Positions 50,181-61,634 are shown, numbered from the stretch's first letter. The stretch: DNA of 64,000 bases from Meghimatium bilineatum (GCA_034231615.1 CM067306.1:62482813-62546812); one strand, 5' to 3'. Notes: generated by a model not told the origin, from the sequence alone. Numbers and translations are program-made.

Positions 50181-50825
50181 GAGGACTATAATGTGATTTA
50201 TTCATGATCCTGTGAGGGACTATGGTGTAGCCAATGTGTCTGTCTATTGTCAATATTATTATTTACTTATAAGTTATTTTCTAAAGTAACACATTTCTTC
50301 TTGATGTTCGCGTGTAACAATGTTAGCTGTACTTCTAGGCTGCATGCAATAAGCCTCATTATAATTGCTCAAGAAGCACATTCCTACTACCCATTTGAAA
50401 TACCAGCACCATTCTTTAACTCTTTGAGAATGGAATTATTCCTGGGGTTTGAGTGTAATTAATTTTAGGCTAAATTTTTGGACCGCAACATTATGTAGGT
50501 GTAAGCTTCCTGAAGAGACAAAGCATTAACTATGCAAGGTCATATAAGGTATCAAAAGAAAGATAGTTGAATGTGAAATCAATATACAATATAAAAAATA
50601 TAAGAATTAACAGAATACAAAAATTACACCACAAACAGGAAATGTTAGATGAAGATAATATTTAAAAAAAAATTATTTTGTTCTACTTACTCTCATTTTT
50701 ACTTGTCTTGAAATGTTGATATCCAATCTTACTAAAGTACATTTCTTGACTGTCCATTTACTGATCATAATTCATTTATTTGAAGTACATCTATCAACTG
50801 CCATTTTTGTGTTTCTTGTCAAATT
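50181..50825. other. No recognised feature
   Basis: No supported exon, RNA gene or repeat. Confidence 0.35.
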
Positions 50826-51232
50826 TCAGAATTGAACAAAATATTGCGTAACTACAAAATATTCCCAAGTATTGGATTTCATAAGTTGAACTTTATTCCA
50901 CTCAATATTATCATTAGGTCTAGCTCTATTTTCTGTATAAAGTAGTGCAAGATTATCATTGTTGTCACTAGGCCTATCTGATTCTTCAGAAACAATAGCA
51001 GTGGAAACAGTTTTATAATTTTTTAGCTTTTTTTTGCTTACCAGATTAGGTCCAGGTCTAATTATTTTCTGATTTTCAAAAAGTCGGTAATCTCCACTGT
51101 CAATATTGAAAACACTGTTGTTTTCCAACGCATCACTGGAAATAATATCTCAAATTATAAAATTCTCAAAGAATAATAAAGTACGATGTTTGCTAAATTT
51201 TGAGCTCTCTTACTAGTGGAAGATGAAGCCAT
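50826..51232 (-). pseudogene. Unrecognised broken coding relic
   Basis: The minus strand from an ATG at 51232 reads MASSSTSKRAQNLANIVL, and further on a 100-codon stretch with protein-like composition (NNSVFNIDSGDYRLFENQKI, IRPGPNLVSKKKLKNYKTVS, DRPSDNNDNLALLYTENRAR), ending at a stop near 50826. It is not open as a whole, and no poly(A) or terminal repeat was found. It could be a retrocopy of a host gene or part of an unknown mobile element. I do not recognise the family. Confidence 0.4.
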
Positions 51233-51239
51233 TTTGCTA

Positions 51240-52010
51240 ATTTCAGAAAAGCTGAACCTACTTTGTTCAAATTTTAATTTAAAATAAATGTCACACGTGT
51301 TTAATCACACAGTACCATGATGGTTTCCTTAAGTTGGCCAGATTTCTAAATGTTAAACAGCTAAATAAGTTAAAACAAATTCATTTACATTTGAAATGAA
51401 ACAAATTTAGATGGCATATCAGCAAGAACGATATATTGTGGATACGTCCAGAATGAAGGTTCGATATGGAGTGATATATCATTTCTATGGGTGGGTTGAG
51501 TTAAACAATTTATATATTTTCACTAAAAGTATGTTCTTCATCCTCTCATAAAGGAAAATTTGTTACTGTCCATTCGTGACTTCAATTGCAAATTTAAGTT
51601 GGACTAAGGCAATAAATCTCCAGTGTTGGGGAGCAATGGGTAGAAATTCAAGGGTTAGGGCAATACAAGCTATTGGGCATTATCTAATCTTCCTCCTTTG
51701 GTTGTTAGTATTTAGTTAAAGGTTAGAGCTAAACCTAACCTAACTGGGAAACCTAATAGAAGGTCACTGAAGGGAAGTAACAAGTACTTTTTCTTTATGA
51801 AAGGATTGAGGACAAGTATCTATTACTATGATTGCATGAGATCTTATGTATTCACAATTCTCCATTATTGCTTCCACATCATGTAAATAGTAAAAAAATA
51901 TCTGTTCTACTGGCAATAGTAACAATTGTTTATATAGTATATCTTGAATGAAGTTATAATGGATACCCAAGGACTTAATTTATAATAAGTGTAAAATATA
52001 TAAGACAAGA
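51240..52010. other. No recognised feature
   Basis: AT-rich. Nothing supported. Confidence 0.4.
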
Positions 52011-52012
52011 TC

Positions 52013-52726
52013 ATCTCTCAATTATGTGTAATCCCAGTCTGGGATTGAGCATCTCTCAATTGTGTGTAATCCCAGTCTGGCACTGAGCATCTGTGAATTG
52101 TGTGTAATCCCAGTCTGGGATTGAGCATCTCTCAATTGTGTGTAATCCCAGTCTGGGACTGAGCATCTGTCAATTGTGTGTAATCCCATTTTGGGACTGA
52201 GCATCTGTCAATTGTGTGTAATCCCATTTTGGGACTGAGCATCTCTCAATTATGTGTAATCCCATTTTGGGACTGAGAATCTCAATTTTGTGTAATTCCA
52301 GTCTGGGACTGAGCATCTCAATTGTGTGTAATCCCAGTCTGGGACTGAGCATCTCAATTGTGTGTAATCCCAGTCTGGGACTGAGCATCTGTCAATTGTG
52401 TGTAATCCCAGTCTGGGACAAAGCATCTGTGAATTGTGTGTAATCCCAGTCTGGGACTGAGCATCTGTGAATTGTGTGTAATCTCAGTCTGGGATTGAGC
52501 ATCTGTGAATTGTGTGTAATCTCAGTCTGGGATTGAGCATCTGTCAATTGTGTGTAATCCCAGTCTGGGACAAAGCATCTGTGAATTGTGTGTAATCCCA
52601 GTCTGGGACTGAGCATCTGTGAATTGTGTGTAATCTCAGTCTGGGATTGAGCATCTGTCAATTGTGTGTAATCCCAGTCTGGGACCGAGCATCTGTCAAT
52701 TGTGTGTAATCCCAGTCTGGGACTGG
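52013..52726. repeat. 38-bp minisatellite, about 19 units
   Basis: 'gagcatctgtcaattgtgtg' + 'taatcccagtctgggact', with 3-base-shorter variants near 52275-52375. 'tcccagtctggga' in each unit is a near palindrome. The unit is not a multiple of three, so similar peptides appear in all frames by rotation. Confidence 0.95.
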
Positions 52727-52949
52727 AGACATGTATCAGATAATAGCTCTATATTATATAAAGTTAAGAGCAACCACATTTAGCTCATTTTAAAATGTAT
52801 ACATTTCTGTTTAATTATGTTTACATAAATTTAATGTGTTTATATTCTTCTTTCGTTCACTAATGTGTTTATATGTTTACATTATGATGAGATTCATTAT
52901 TCATATTTTAACTAGTCAATTAGGCCCTATATTTGGTGTAGAACCTGTT

Positions 52950-53050
52950 TCTGGAACCATCAGCAGCTACACCCAGAGAGATTTATGGAAACAGAGATCT
53001 GTACAACTATTGTTAATGTCTGTTGTGCAAAGATATCAACATAACTAATT
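52950..53050 (+). mobile_element. LINE-J fragment
   Basis: 'ggaaccatcagcagctacac' 'ccagagagatttatgga' matches the 25125-25160 region of the LINE-J copy ('ggaaccatcagccgttatac'). Confidence 0.5.
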
Positions 53051-53059
53051 CCTGTTTCA

Positions 53060-53980
53060 AAATGTGGAGAGTGAGGGTTAGATGTTGTTTGATAGTGAGC
53101 AGTTAGCACTCAATGCTCCACCTTTAGTCATCGTTTAATGTAGAATTGAGTTATAAAACATCTATGCATAATGCTACTTATAAAGCTGCTTCTATTGCCA
53201 TCAAAATTAGCCATCCATTGCAGGCGATGATAACAACAGTGTCAGGATTGTGTTGTTTTTTTGTGTGCATATCTCTTATGTGTGCAGAGATGACTGAAAG
53301 TCAAATTTTGACATGGTTACATTTAGAGTTAGAGTTGGATATTTGCATGTTTGCTATTTCTGTTCTTTGAGGCAGAATGTTTTTTGGTAGCTCTGAAATG
53401 TGATGCTTCCCATCAATGCAAGTCCTTTTATTGGTCTTGCTGATCCACATTGGGTGATTATGAGATTTAGATTTCTAGAAAGATCAATGTTGAAATTTTT
53501 TTTAGTGTCGCATTGAGAGATCTTTAATCATTACTTCTCTCCACTGTCCTGTCATTTGCCTTTACAAAACCCCTTCCACACTTATCTATCTGACATTTAC
53601 AACACTTCCAAGTTTCATAAACAATTCATACTTAGTAATTCTATTTTGTCTACTCTCTACTGAGGGTAGACAAATATTTGTTTTGGAAACACAGTGTTCA
53701 CTTCTGGGTAGATAATTCTCCAGTCACAAATATCTGAAAGTAAGTGACAGAGCATTCTGAGGTGTAGAAAAGTGGAATTCTGAACCATCTTTTGTGCTAA
53801 GCATTTTTCCAATGACACCTTGAATTAGTGGAATGGAGATAATTCTAGTACAGAACATGTTTCTTCTTCAGCAATAAGTTTCTATGCTCAGAAGTTTGTA
53901 TGGGCACGTGCATCACATCCATGACTTCAATCATCAGTAGGAGGTCCTCATGGTTGCGTACCATGATTCTATTAACATTC
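53060..53980. other. No recognised feature
   Basis: No gene or repeat supported. Confidence 0.35.
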
Positions 53981-53984
53981 TTTC

Positions 53985-54185
53985 TCAATGTGATGTGTCT
54001 TGTGCAGACCATTTCCTTAACTGCCACTGTGTACGCTAGTTAGTTCTGTGTAAGCCGTTATATACGCTGTCATATTTAAGAAGTTCTCATAGTTATGTGT
54101 CCATTGACGTTTTGGGCTGCACCTTTTCTTTTCCTGGAATATGTTCATTCATGACTAGTTTTTTAACCAAATGTCTATTTCTATT
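53985..54185 (-). mobile_element. LINE-E 3' end fragment
   Basis: 'gtgtcttgtgcagaccattt', 'aactgccactgtgtacgc' and 'ctgtgtaagcc' follow the order seen at 39830 and 61640. Strongly diverged. Confidence 0.5.
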
Positions 54186-54313
54186 TGCCAAAAATGTACA
54201 GTGGAATCCCTTGATAACAAATTGGTTCATGCTAACAAAATATACATATAACAAAAATTCTGTATATACGATCTTATACATTAAAGAATAAATTAATTCA
54301 GGATTTGGAAAAT

Positions 54314-54341
54314 TAATATATATATATATATATATATATAT
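54314..54341. repeat. (TA)n microsatellite
   Basis: About 13 TA units between 54317 and 54341. Confidence 0.9.
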
Positions 54342-54384
54342 TATTTTACTATTTGTTCTCTCTAACTCCCATCAGTTCTTATTT

Positions 54385-54510
54385 GTAGCAGGACAATGGC
54401 CCCATAAGATTTCCAGAATGATGTAGTCCAGAGAAAGAAAATGTGTTGTGTTGCCATTTTATTTGCACCAATGGCCTGACACCTCCAACTTTATCATTTC
54501 AGCAATATGG
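54385..54510 (-). mobile_element. S2 retroposon, diverged copy
   Basis: 'agcaggacaatggcccc', 'ttccagaatgatgtagtcca' and 'ccaatggcctgacacctcca' are the complement of the S2 middle and 5' half. Confidence 0.55.
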
Positions 54511-54610
54511 TAACTAATACATTCAGTGTCTTCACCACAAAACACTGAATGATGGACGAATAACCATATCACAAGTAGGCTAGCTGTATGAGATAACTGG
54601 TTCTCATACT

Positions 54611-54999
54611 ACTTGCTTGCTACCAATCTCAAAGCTATCCTAGATCAAACTTGCTTGCTACCAATCTCAAAGCTATCCTAGATCAAACTTGCTTGCTACC
54701 AATCTCAAAGCTATCCTAGATCAAACTTGCTTGCTACCAATCTCAAAGCTATCCTAGATCAAACTTGCTTGCTACCAATCTCAAAGCTATCCTAGATCAA
54801 ACTTGCTTGCTACCAATCTCAAAGCTATCCTAGATCAAACTTGCTTGCTACCAATCTCAAAGCTATCCTAGATCAAACTTGCTTGCTACCAATCTCAAAG
54901 CTATCCTAGATCAAACTTGCTTGCTACCAATCTCAAAGCTATCCTAGATCAAACTTGCTTGCTACCAATCTCAAAGCTATCCTAGATCAAACTTGCTTG
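54611..54999. repeat. 38-bp minisatellite, ten identical units
   Basis: 'acttgcttgctaccaatctc' + 'aaagctatcctagatcaa' repeats ten times (54611-54990) without a visible substitution, plus a 9-bp partial unit. The identity points to very recent expansion. A collapsed or expanded assembly is possible. Confidence 0.95.
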
Positions 55000-55590
55000 A
55001 CCTTTTTGCAGCTTTCTTTGTTGCTATCAATATAGCCACAGACTCCCATTAAAAAAAAGTATTGTTAAATATATAATTTTATCAGGATGGTCTCCTCCCC
55101 CTCCCAGTAATCACAGTGGTCCATACTGAGAACCACTAAAGTAAAGCATAATAAAGATCTCTTGAAAGAGATTATATAAAAAAAGAACCACTCCCTTGTA
55201 TCACAACCACTTTGTATTCCAAGCATATGCATATGTGCTATAAAGGGATTTTACTATACTGGCTTGCATTTTTTAGTTTGTTTATCAAAAGCTAATCATC
55301 GTTTATGTGGACAACTATGTGAATGTTTGAATTGGATCATCTTTCTGTTCATGGCTGGGCCATAAAACATTATAAATGGGGCAGGGTTTAAAAAGCTGCT
55401 AAACTTCAGGATTATTTTTTGTGTGAAAACTATATTTGCTAGCTCTGTTACCATAGAGACTGAGAGGATAACATCTATCTTTTTTTATGTTTTTGTTCTC
55501 AATAGAGTTAAATCTGATGTTATATTTTTCTGAGGTGGAGGAGGAGGGAGATTAGTTTGAACCCCTCTCAAACTTTTCTTCCATCACACT
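55000..55590. other. Mostly unassigned; possible hAT-type end at 55125-55140
   Basis: 'actgagaaccactaaag' resembles a Charlie-like terminus. No partner was found. The rest shows no feature. Confidence 0.3.
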
Positions 55591-55885
55591 TATACCTCCA
55601 TCATTGCATCTACAAACTTGTTCCACAACATTCTTCATAGGGACTTTCTGTAGCATTTTACTTTGGTTACTGGTGTTTTCTTTTCCTTTAAGTCTTCTTC
55701 TCATTAGCATAACATGTCTACACAGCAAGTCTGGATTTCTTGATATATGCTGTATTTGAAAACTTCTAAGTGCTCCCATACATCGTTCTGTGAATATCTG
55801 ACTGTTGTGGACCAATGCTCTTCCCTAAATGGGTATGTAGCTATAATGTTCTGCTGCCTGCGCAAGTAATGTTCCTTGAAAAGTA
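55590..55885 (-). other. Possible decayed coding relic
   Basis: Overlapping minus-strand readings, e.g. EEHWSTTVRYSQNDVWEHLE and IQHISRNPDLLCRHVMLMRR, look protein-like, and 'ctttctgtagcattttactt' resembles the LINE position encoding a CYRK-type motif. Probably LINE-derived, but not placed in a family. Confidence 0.3.
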
Positions 55886-56075
55886 ACATTCACTGCTCTT
55901 ATAATTATGGAATATTGCACACATCGTTGTGTACCCATACTTGCAGGTCTGTGAAACCCTGGCTTCTAGCAAGCACATCAAATGGACAGCCAACGAAAGA
56001 AAACGCTTTAAGTAGAATATTAGTCTTCTTCTCCTTTGCTCCCTCACCATCCCTTCATTCCTTTCACTTCTTCTG

Positions 56076-56330
56076 TGTTCGTTCTCAAACTCTTGCAGTT
56101 TAGCATGATGTAGTCTGGAGAAGGCAGTGAATTGTGTTATGGTTTACAGCTTTGTTGCAATATTTATGCCTGTCAGCCTCACTCATTCAACTTCAACATG
56201 GCTTCTTGGTCACTTTGACTCTATATGGGATGGGACAGCCAAACTCCACCTCATAAATTATTTAGTTACCTCTTAAGATTTGCATGGAAGGTAAATAGTG
56301 TTTCTATTCATTGTACTTTCATGGGTGGCC
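56076..56330 (-). mobile_element. S1 retroposon, diverged copy
   Basis: 'gtgttcgttctcaaactctt' 'gcagtttagcatgatgtagt', 'ggttatggt'-like, 'tcaacttcaacatggcttct' and 'tatatgggatgggacagcca' in minus-strand order. Confidence 0.75.
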
Positions 56331-56874
56331 TTCTTATAATTGTATCATCATCCATCCCTAATACCCAACCTATCATCCCTTCCATTCTACACCCCCATCT
56401 CTTATTGTGTGTTTTCATACATTTTCTTGTTATTGTATAATAATAAACAATTTATATTTATAAACATTTTTCTCAGAATTTGATTGCATCTGTTTTTGTT
56501 TTCTGCTATATACAGTTATGCATGATTGATGTGTTTGTATGTGTGTGCATGCATCATGCGCTAGATGGCAGCATCGTGTAAGGGAAAAGCTGAAGTAACA
56601 ACGAAGTCCCAATAGTCATAAGACCTATCTGCCACAAAGAAAATGTGAGAAGAAGCTCAAACATGGAGAGGGTGTTTTGATATTGGTGACCGAATCCTAG
56701 TTAAACATTACTGTTTAAGTAATTACCTATACTGGAAAAAGCTTATAGTCGAGATAAAGGCCAGTACCTGAGGACATGGAACAATGGCGTCTAATCACAT
56801 GAGACAAGTTCACTAACAGCAGCACACCTCATGTGAGATAGACATAATGGTTCCATGTCTAAATTCCTGCTCAT

Positions 56875-57140
56875 TATCTCTTCAAATGATGAAGTGAATC
56901 AAACAGTTCATTGAAACTATTGATACTGTAACATGATAACTGACTGAAGAATGATGTAGTGAATCAAACAGTTCATTGAGACTGTAACATGAAAACTGAC
57001 TGAAGAATGATGTAGTGAATCAAACAGTTCATTGAGACTGTAACATGATAACTGACTGAAGAATGATGAAGTGAATCAAACAATTCATTGAGATTATTCA
57101 TACTGTAAGATAACTGACTGAAGAATGATGAAGCAGAAGA
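56875..57140. repeat. ~56-bp tandem repeat, about 4-5 units
   Basis: 'gaagtgaatcaaacagttca' ... 'ctgtaacatgataactgact' 'gaagaatgatg'. A single related copy at 62160-62255 shows that the array grew from a dispersed element. Confidence 0.8.
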
Positions 57141-57224
57141 AGACCAGGACAGTGACATGACCAGGCATCTTCGACACCAGTTTCCTATATGTAACAACTG
57201 AGGGTATATACATTAACTTATGCA

Positions 57225-57435
57225 ATTGTTCTCAAGCTACTGTGGAATCTAGTCTGGAGAATGGAATGCATTCTGTTACAGTCCATAACTTAGCTGTGAT
57301 ATCTGCACCTTTCTGCAGACACATATGACTTTTTCAGCGTGAAATAAATTTTGGTCCCTTTAATGTCTGGGATCAGACAGCGAACCACAACCTCCAACAT
57401 TTTCATAATAATCTCTTATGCCATTTCCAATATAT
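57225..57435 (-). mobile_element. S1 retroposon, strongly diverged copy
   Basis: 'ttctcaagctactgtggaat' 'ctagtctggagaatggaatg', then 'gctgtgatatctgcaccttt'. The 5' half is barely recognisable. Confidence 0.55.
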
Positions 57436-57440
57436 GGCAC

Positions 57441-57845
57441 ATCTTCTTCTTATAAACCATACTGTATGACATTAGTTATCTCATGTACCACCAATCTTCT
57501 TCTTATAAACCATACTGTATGACATTAGTTATCTCATGTACCACCAATCTTCTTCTTATAAACCATACTGTATGACATTAGTTATCTCATGTACCACCAA
57601 TCTTCTTATAAACCATACTGTATGACATTAGTTATCTCATGTACCACCAATCTTCTTCTTATAAACCATACTGTATGACATTAGTTATCTCATGTACCAC
57701 CAATCTTCTTCTTATAAACCATACTGTATGACATTAGTTATCTCATGTACCACCAATCTTCTTATAAACCATACTGTATGACATTAGTTATCTCATGTAC
57801 CACCAATCTTCTTCTTATAAACCATACTGTATGACATTAGTTATC
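57441..57845. repeat. 53/50-bp minisatellite, about 8 units
   Basis: 'atcttcttcttataaaccat' 'actgtatgacattagttatc' 'tcatgtaccacca'. Two units lack one 'ctt'. Confidence 0.95.
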
Positions 57846-58139
57846 CTGCGTATTCACAACCTTGTGTCTCATGTACCACAAATAATTTCTGATACTGCCG
57901 GTCCATAATGCTCAGCTGTCCAGCTTCTTTCATCTTTTCCTATCATTTGTGCTCTTCAATGTGCCTGCTGTGACATTATGCTCCATCTTTTTTTCTTCTT
58001 CTCATATGTCTAAAGAATGTAAACTGTCTTCTTCTGATACAGGTGAGCTATTCTATTTTTGAATTAACTGATCTCTTTCAAGAGATTTTTATTATGTTGT
58101 ACTTGTCAGTGTGGGCCATATGACCACACAGGGAGGCCA

Positions 58140-58450
58140 CTGCAATTACTAGGGGGGGGGGCATCGTGAAAATATTTGAAATTGGGGACCACAGACCTGT
58201 CTAAGGGGTTGCACAGAAAAGTGACTAATTGAACGATATTTATAGTAAGTTCTGAAAAAAGCAATTAAAATTTTCTTTAGGCTCCAGGGGATCACAGAAT
58301 CAAAAATGTATCTAAAGGGGACCACACGCAATACTATACAAAAAAGGGGGGGGGGCAACAGAAGTAAAATTATTCCAAATTGGGAGCCACTGAAATAGAA
58401 TTGTCTCAATAGCAGGGGTCAAGATAAAGAGTGTTTGAGAACCACTGTTC
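58140..58450. mobile_element. Possible hAT-type element end
   Basis: The right edge 'gtttgagaaccactgttcta' is the complement of a CAGTGGTTCTCAAAC-type terminus. The interior has 'gggg(a)ccac' words repeated about every 60-80 bp and poly-G runs. No transposase was seen. Confidence 0.35.
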
Positions 58451-58454
58451 TACA

Positions 58455-58520
58455 TGACATGCCAATGTTTCTATTTTCTGCTTCCCTTTCTGGCCTTGAC
58501 AACACACAGGCTACATGCAC
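58455..58520 (-). mobile_element. S1 retroposon 5' fragment
   Basis: 'aatgtttctattttctgctt' 'ccctttctggccttgacaac' 'acacaggc' is the complement of the S1 head. Confidence 0.5.
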
Positions 58521-58524
58521 AAAC

Positions 58525-59430
58525 AAACTTCCAATTTGAGGGCTACTTTTTATTTATAAGAAATGTAAACACTGGACATGATTGTACAAAATACTAGTAG
58601 CTGAAATAGGAAAACTTCAACATAATAACTATTAAAGGTAAAAACGTAACAAGATATAACAATTAAAATGCAAACCATAACAAGATGTAACAACTACAAA
58701 TTAAAAACCTTAACAAGATAACTGTTACTGCATTGATACCGATACTGATAAATCTTAATGCATTATTAATCTTAATATTAATAAGAACTATTAAAGATGA
58801 CTTCAATAAGATAACTAATACAGATGATAGCTTGAAAAATATAACTATTACAGGTGAAAACTTTAACATGATACAACTATTACTGTACTGGAGGGGGGGG
58901 GGGTGCAAAGGGAACGCATTGCTCTAGTCGGACCTAGGGTTAGCAGATAACCAAGATCCCAAATGTACCTCCTCGCGGTGCACCCTGGTAACAGAAAACA
59001 GCAGCTCTAGCTGATTCTGGCCAAATCATTTGGGGATCGTGTCCGAGAATGTGGAGGAAGCAAATGGAAAAAGATTTGACTGCAAAAGAGACAGACAATA
59101 TCTCAGACACCATTTGTATCACCACATACAGCGACACTGTCGACATACAGTGACGCCTGTAAGTCCAGTCAGAACATTGAAGGGGCGGCCAATGTAAAAG
59201 GCACGTAAAAGTGGATGCATGGAGAGAAACAAATATATGTCATAATGAGTACAGTGACATAATGAAAGGGCAGAACAGCGTCAGAGGGCAGCGCGAACTG
59301 CAAATGAAAAGTGAAAGTTCCTAGGAAAGGGTAACAAGAAGTTCTGTTAGCTCGAGACGAGCTTCTAGTTACCTGTGATCCTTATAGACAGAGACCCAGA
59401 CCCAATCGTGGGCGTTCGGAAAAGCAAGAA
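58525..59430. other. No recognised feature
   Basis: Repeated 'acaagatataacaatta' / 'gataactattacagatgaaa' words at 58620-58880 form a loose array resembling 60290-60370. The remainder (58930-59430) is of higher GC with no supported gene. Confidence 0.35.
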
Positions 59431-59434
59431 GACC

Positions 59435-60178
59435 TAAACCAACTCTAATGTCGTGCCTTCCTATACCGCAAATATGCTCGCGAAGAGAAATGGTTCTGAA
59501 CCCGATGGGCTTTGGCAAGAAAGGGACAAAGATGGCAGTCCTGGTCCAACTCTACTGTCAAGCTTTCCTATACCGGAAATACACTTGCAGAGAGAAAGGG
59601 TTCAGTACCTGATGGGCTCAGGCGCTATTGGGACAAGGTCGCTCAGCTCGATGCGCCTTGCTCTCAAACGCGTGGTGTGAGACTCAAACTTGTACTAGGG
59701 GTTCACGATGTCTATGAATGACGCCTCGGGTAGAAGGGCGAACGAGCCAGGGTCCAACTCTTCTGGCGAGTTCTTTCTCATACGGAACCAAGCTCGCGGA
59801 TGAGAAATGGTTCAGTACCCGATGGACACAGGCAGAGTTTGTCCAATTGCACGAGATGGATTCATGGATGGTGGAGCACCTCGTGCATGATAGACGCACT
59901 CGACAGGCGTCTTGCCGAAGAGGCACTACACACAAGCGTGACCGGCGACAGATAGACAGGCTGACACGGACTAGGGACCAAACCCGAAATAAAGGAATGA
60001 CGAAAACAGATCTGCTGGACATCGGATGTCCTGACCACAAGTGGCCAACCGGGGTGCAAATAATCACAGTTCTACTGTGGAACTTGCAGCACAACGTACT
60101 TCACGCTCCCCGGCGTAAATCACACGAAATATTCGTTGTGGTTATATGAGAGCGAACGCAGAAGAAGAAGAAGAAGAC
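59435..60178 (+). mobile_element. Unclassified GC-rich retroposon-like element with S1-type tail
   Basis: Clearly GC-richer than its surroundings. Three related blocks begin near 59436, 59548 and 59752. Each carries 'ccaactct', a 'ttcctataccg(g/c)aaata'-like stretch, 'agagaaatggttc' and 'acccgatggg'. A 143-codon open frame (59718-60149) is Arg/Thr/Gln-rich (e.g. WMVEHLVHDRRTRQAS, THKRDRRQIDRLTRTRDQTR) and matches no family I know. The end 'gagcgaacgcagaagaagaa' is nearly the S1 3' terminus, so it was probably mobilised by the same machinery. Confidence 0.45.
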
Positions 60179-60295
60179 TGTACTGGGACTGTCAGTAAAT
60201 GTGTAATGGCGGATACACTCAAGGAAAGATCTGAGCACCTATGGACTTGTCCGGAGTGCAATGATGATGATCCAACGACTAACTAACTAACAACT
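60178..60295 (+). mobile_element. LINE-J 3' terminus
   Basis: It corresponds to 15022-15121 of the open LINE-J copy: 'gtaatggcggatacactcaa' 'ggaaagatctgagcacctat', then CPECNDDDPTTN and a stop. The (CTAA)n tail follows, showing where the family naturally ends. Confidence 0.7.
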
Positions 60296-60299
60296 ATTA

Positions 60300-60615
60300 C
60301 TATTACAGATGAAAACCATAACCAGATATAACAATTACAGATGAAAACGTTAACATTATACAACTATTACAGATATTTATTTATTATACAAGATCTTATT
60401 GATGATGAAGTAGAGGATCTGTAATTGTTCTGGTGTTTAGTCCAGTCACCGTCTGTATCTACAGTTGTCAATGTTTAGACAATACAGTGGAATTCCTTTA
60501 TAGCACATACTTTTATAACAAATTCCCCCCTATAACAACACTTTTCAAAATTCCCAATTATATTTATTCTATATTGTTTGTACTATTTATAGATTAATCC
60601 ATTGGAAATTTCTAG
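60300..60615. other. No recognised feature
   Basis: Simple 'acaactattacagat' words and AT-rich sequence. Confidence 0.35.
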
Positions 60616-60621
60616 GCACAA

Positions 60622-60760
60622 TATAGATGATGGACTGACGACATTAAAGAAAACATGAATACATCGTTGGAAAATGCAAGCCGCATCGCTGAAGACAGAG
60701 AGGGGTTCAGAGAGTTCATTGGGAAGACAACGTTCTGGAAAGAATATGTCACATGACACC
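60622..60760 (+). mobile_element. LINE-B 3' end fragment
   Basis: It reads DDGLTTLKKT in one frame and, in another, the ...ENMNTSLENASRIAEDREGF / IGKTTFWKEYVT-stop end. It is 5'-truncated to ~135 bp. Confidence 0.75.
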
Positions 60761-60889
60761 ACTATCTATTAGCAAATTTCTGTTATTACATACACATTTA
60801 GTAGATTTGGACCAAGTTGTTATAACAGGATTTGACTGTATATTGACATTAATGATTTGCTGACAAGTATTATCATCAGGAGCTGTCTC

Positions 60890-61040
60890 TACATAAAAAG
60901 TTGGCTGCAATGAACCTCTAACATTCTGTTTCATGCCTTGGTGGTGCACTCTGCTAGATTGTATACTATCTATTTACTGATGTTTTCTCGCTCCTTGTAT
61001 CATCTGCCTACCTCCTCCTGTTCATTTCCCCTCAACTCCA
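60890..61040 (-). mobile_element. LINE-C 3' end fragment
   Basis: The minus strand matches 'gcagagtgcaccaccaaggc' and 'gttgcagccaac'-like words and the GR-rich stretch before them, as in the end at 12056-12200. Confidence 0.55.
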
Positions 61041-61173
61041 CCGTGAAAAGTGTTGATGTAACAATAATCTAGCTTTGTTCATGTATTTATTACAGATGTT
61101 AATATTTTGACAGTCAAGTTCAGTCAATATTTATAAATATATTTTGGTCAATGTACTGTCAAAACATTTCCAT

Positions 61174-61235
61174 TGCCATCTGGTACCCATTTTAAAGACT
61201 GCCATTACAATAATTAAAATGGGTACCAGATGGCA
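61174..61235. repeat. Perfect 21-bp inverted repeat
   Basis: 61174-61194 ('tgccatctggtacccatttt' plus one base) is the exact complement of 61215-61235, with a 20-bp loop. It lies at the 5' edge of a LINE fragment whose first bases form the right arm. Confidence 0.9.
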
Positions 61236-61390
61236 AAATAAAAAAATAGGACCAAGAGAAAGTCTTTGAGAACATCAAAGAGGATAGGACTATGAGTCTT
61301 AACAACATGCAAGAACTACACACAGTTGTAGCATCACATTGCTCAAACTGGAGAGCTCTAATTTCTGCTTTATGCACACATTTTCAGCGC
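61196..61390 (+). mobile_element. LINE 3'-end fragment
   Basis: Counterpart of 10470-10640 on the other strand: 'aaaatgggtaccagatggca', 'caacatgcaagaactacaca' and 'gagagctctaatttctgc'. Confidence 0.5.
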
Positions 61391-61634
61391 TAAAGGAACA
61401 TAAATAGATTGTAAATATTTAAACAACCCAGTAATGTCCACATACCACATGTTAACACGTATAAGCCAGGAGTTTTTTTGTTTAATCACTGAAATTGAGT
61501 TATCAGCTCATACAAAGGCAATATACAATTTTAAAGAAAAATTGCTTGAAACACTATACAAATATAAGAGAAATGACTTTACTGCTACATTTTGGTGGTT
61601 CCTGTATTAAACTCATCTTTCTCTCTTTATATGA

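Noticed and set aside
52022-52661. Several minus-strand frames with TQL/SQTGITHNSQML repeats
   Set aside because: The 38-bp unit rotates through the frames and gives repeat-derived peptides only.
58663-58927. Overlapping 60-80 codon frames on both strands rich in Ile/Leu/Asn
   Set aside because: AT-rich simple sequence with 'gataactatta' repeats; no splice sites or domain pattern.
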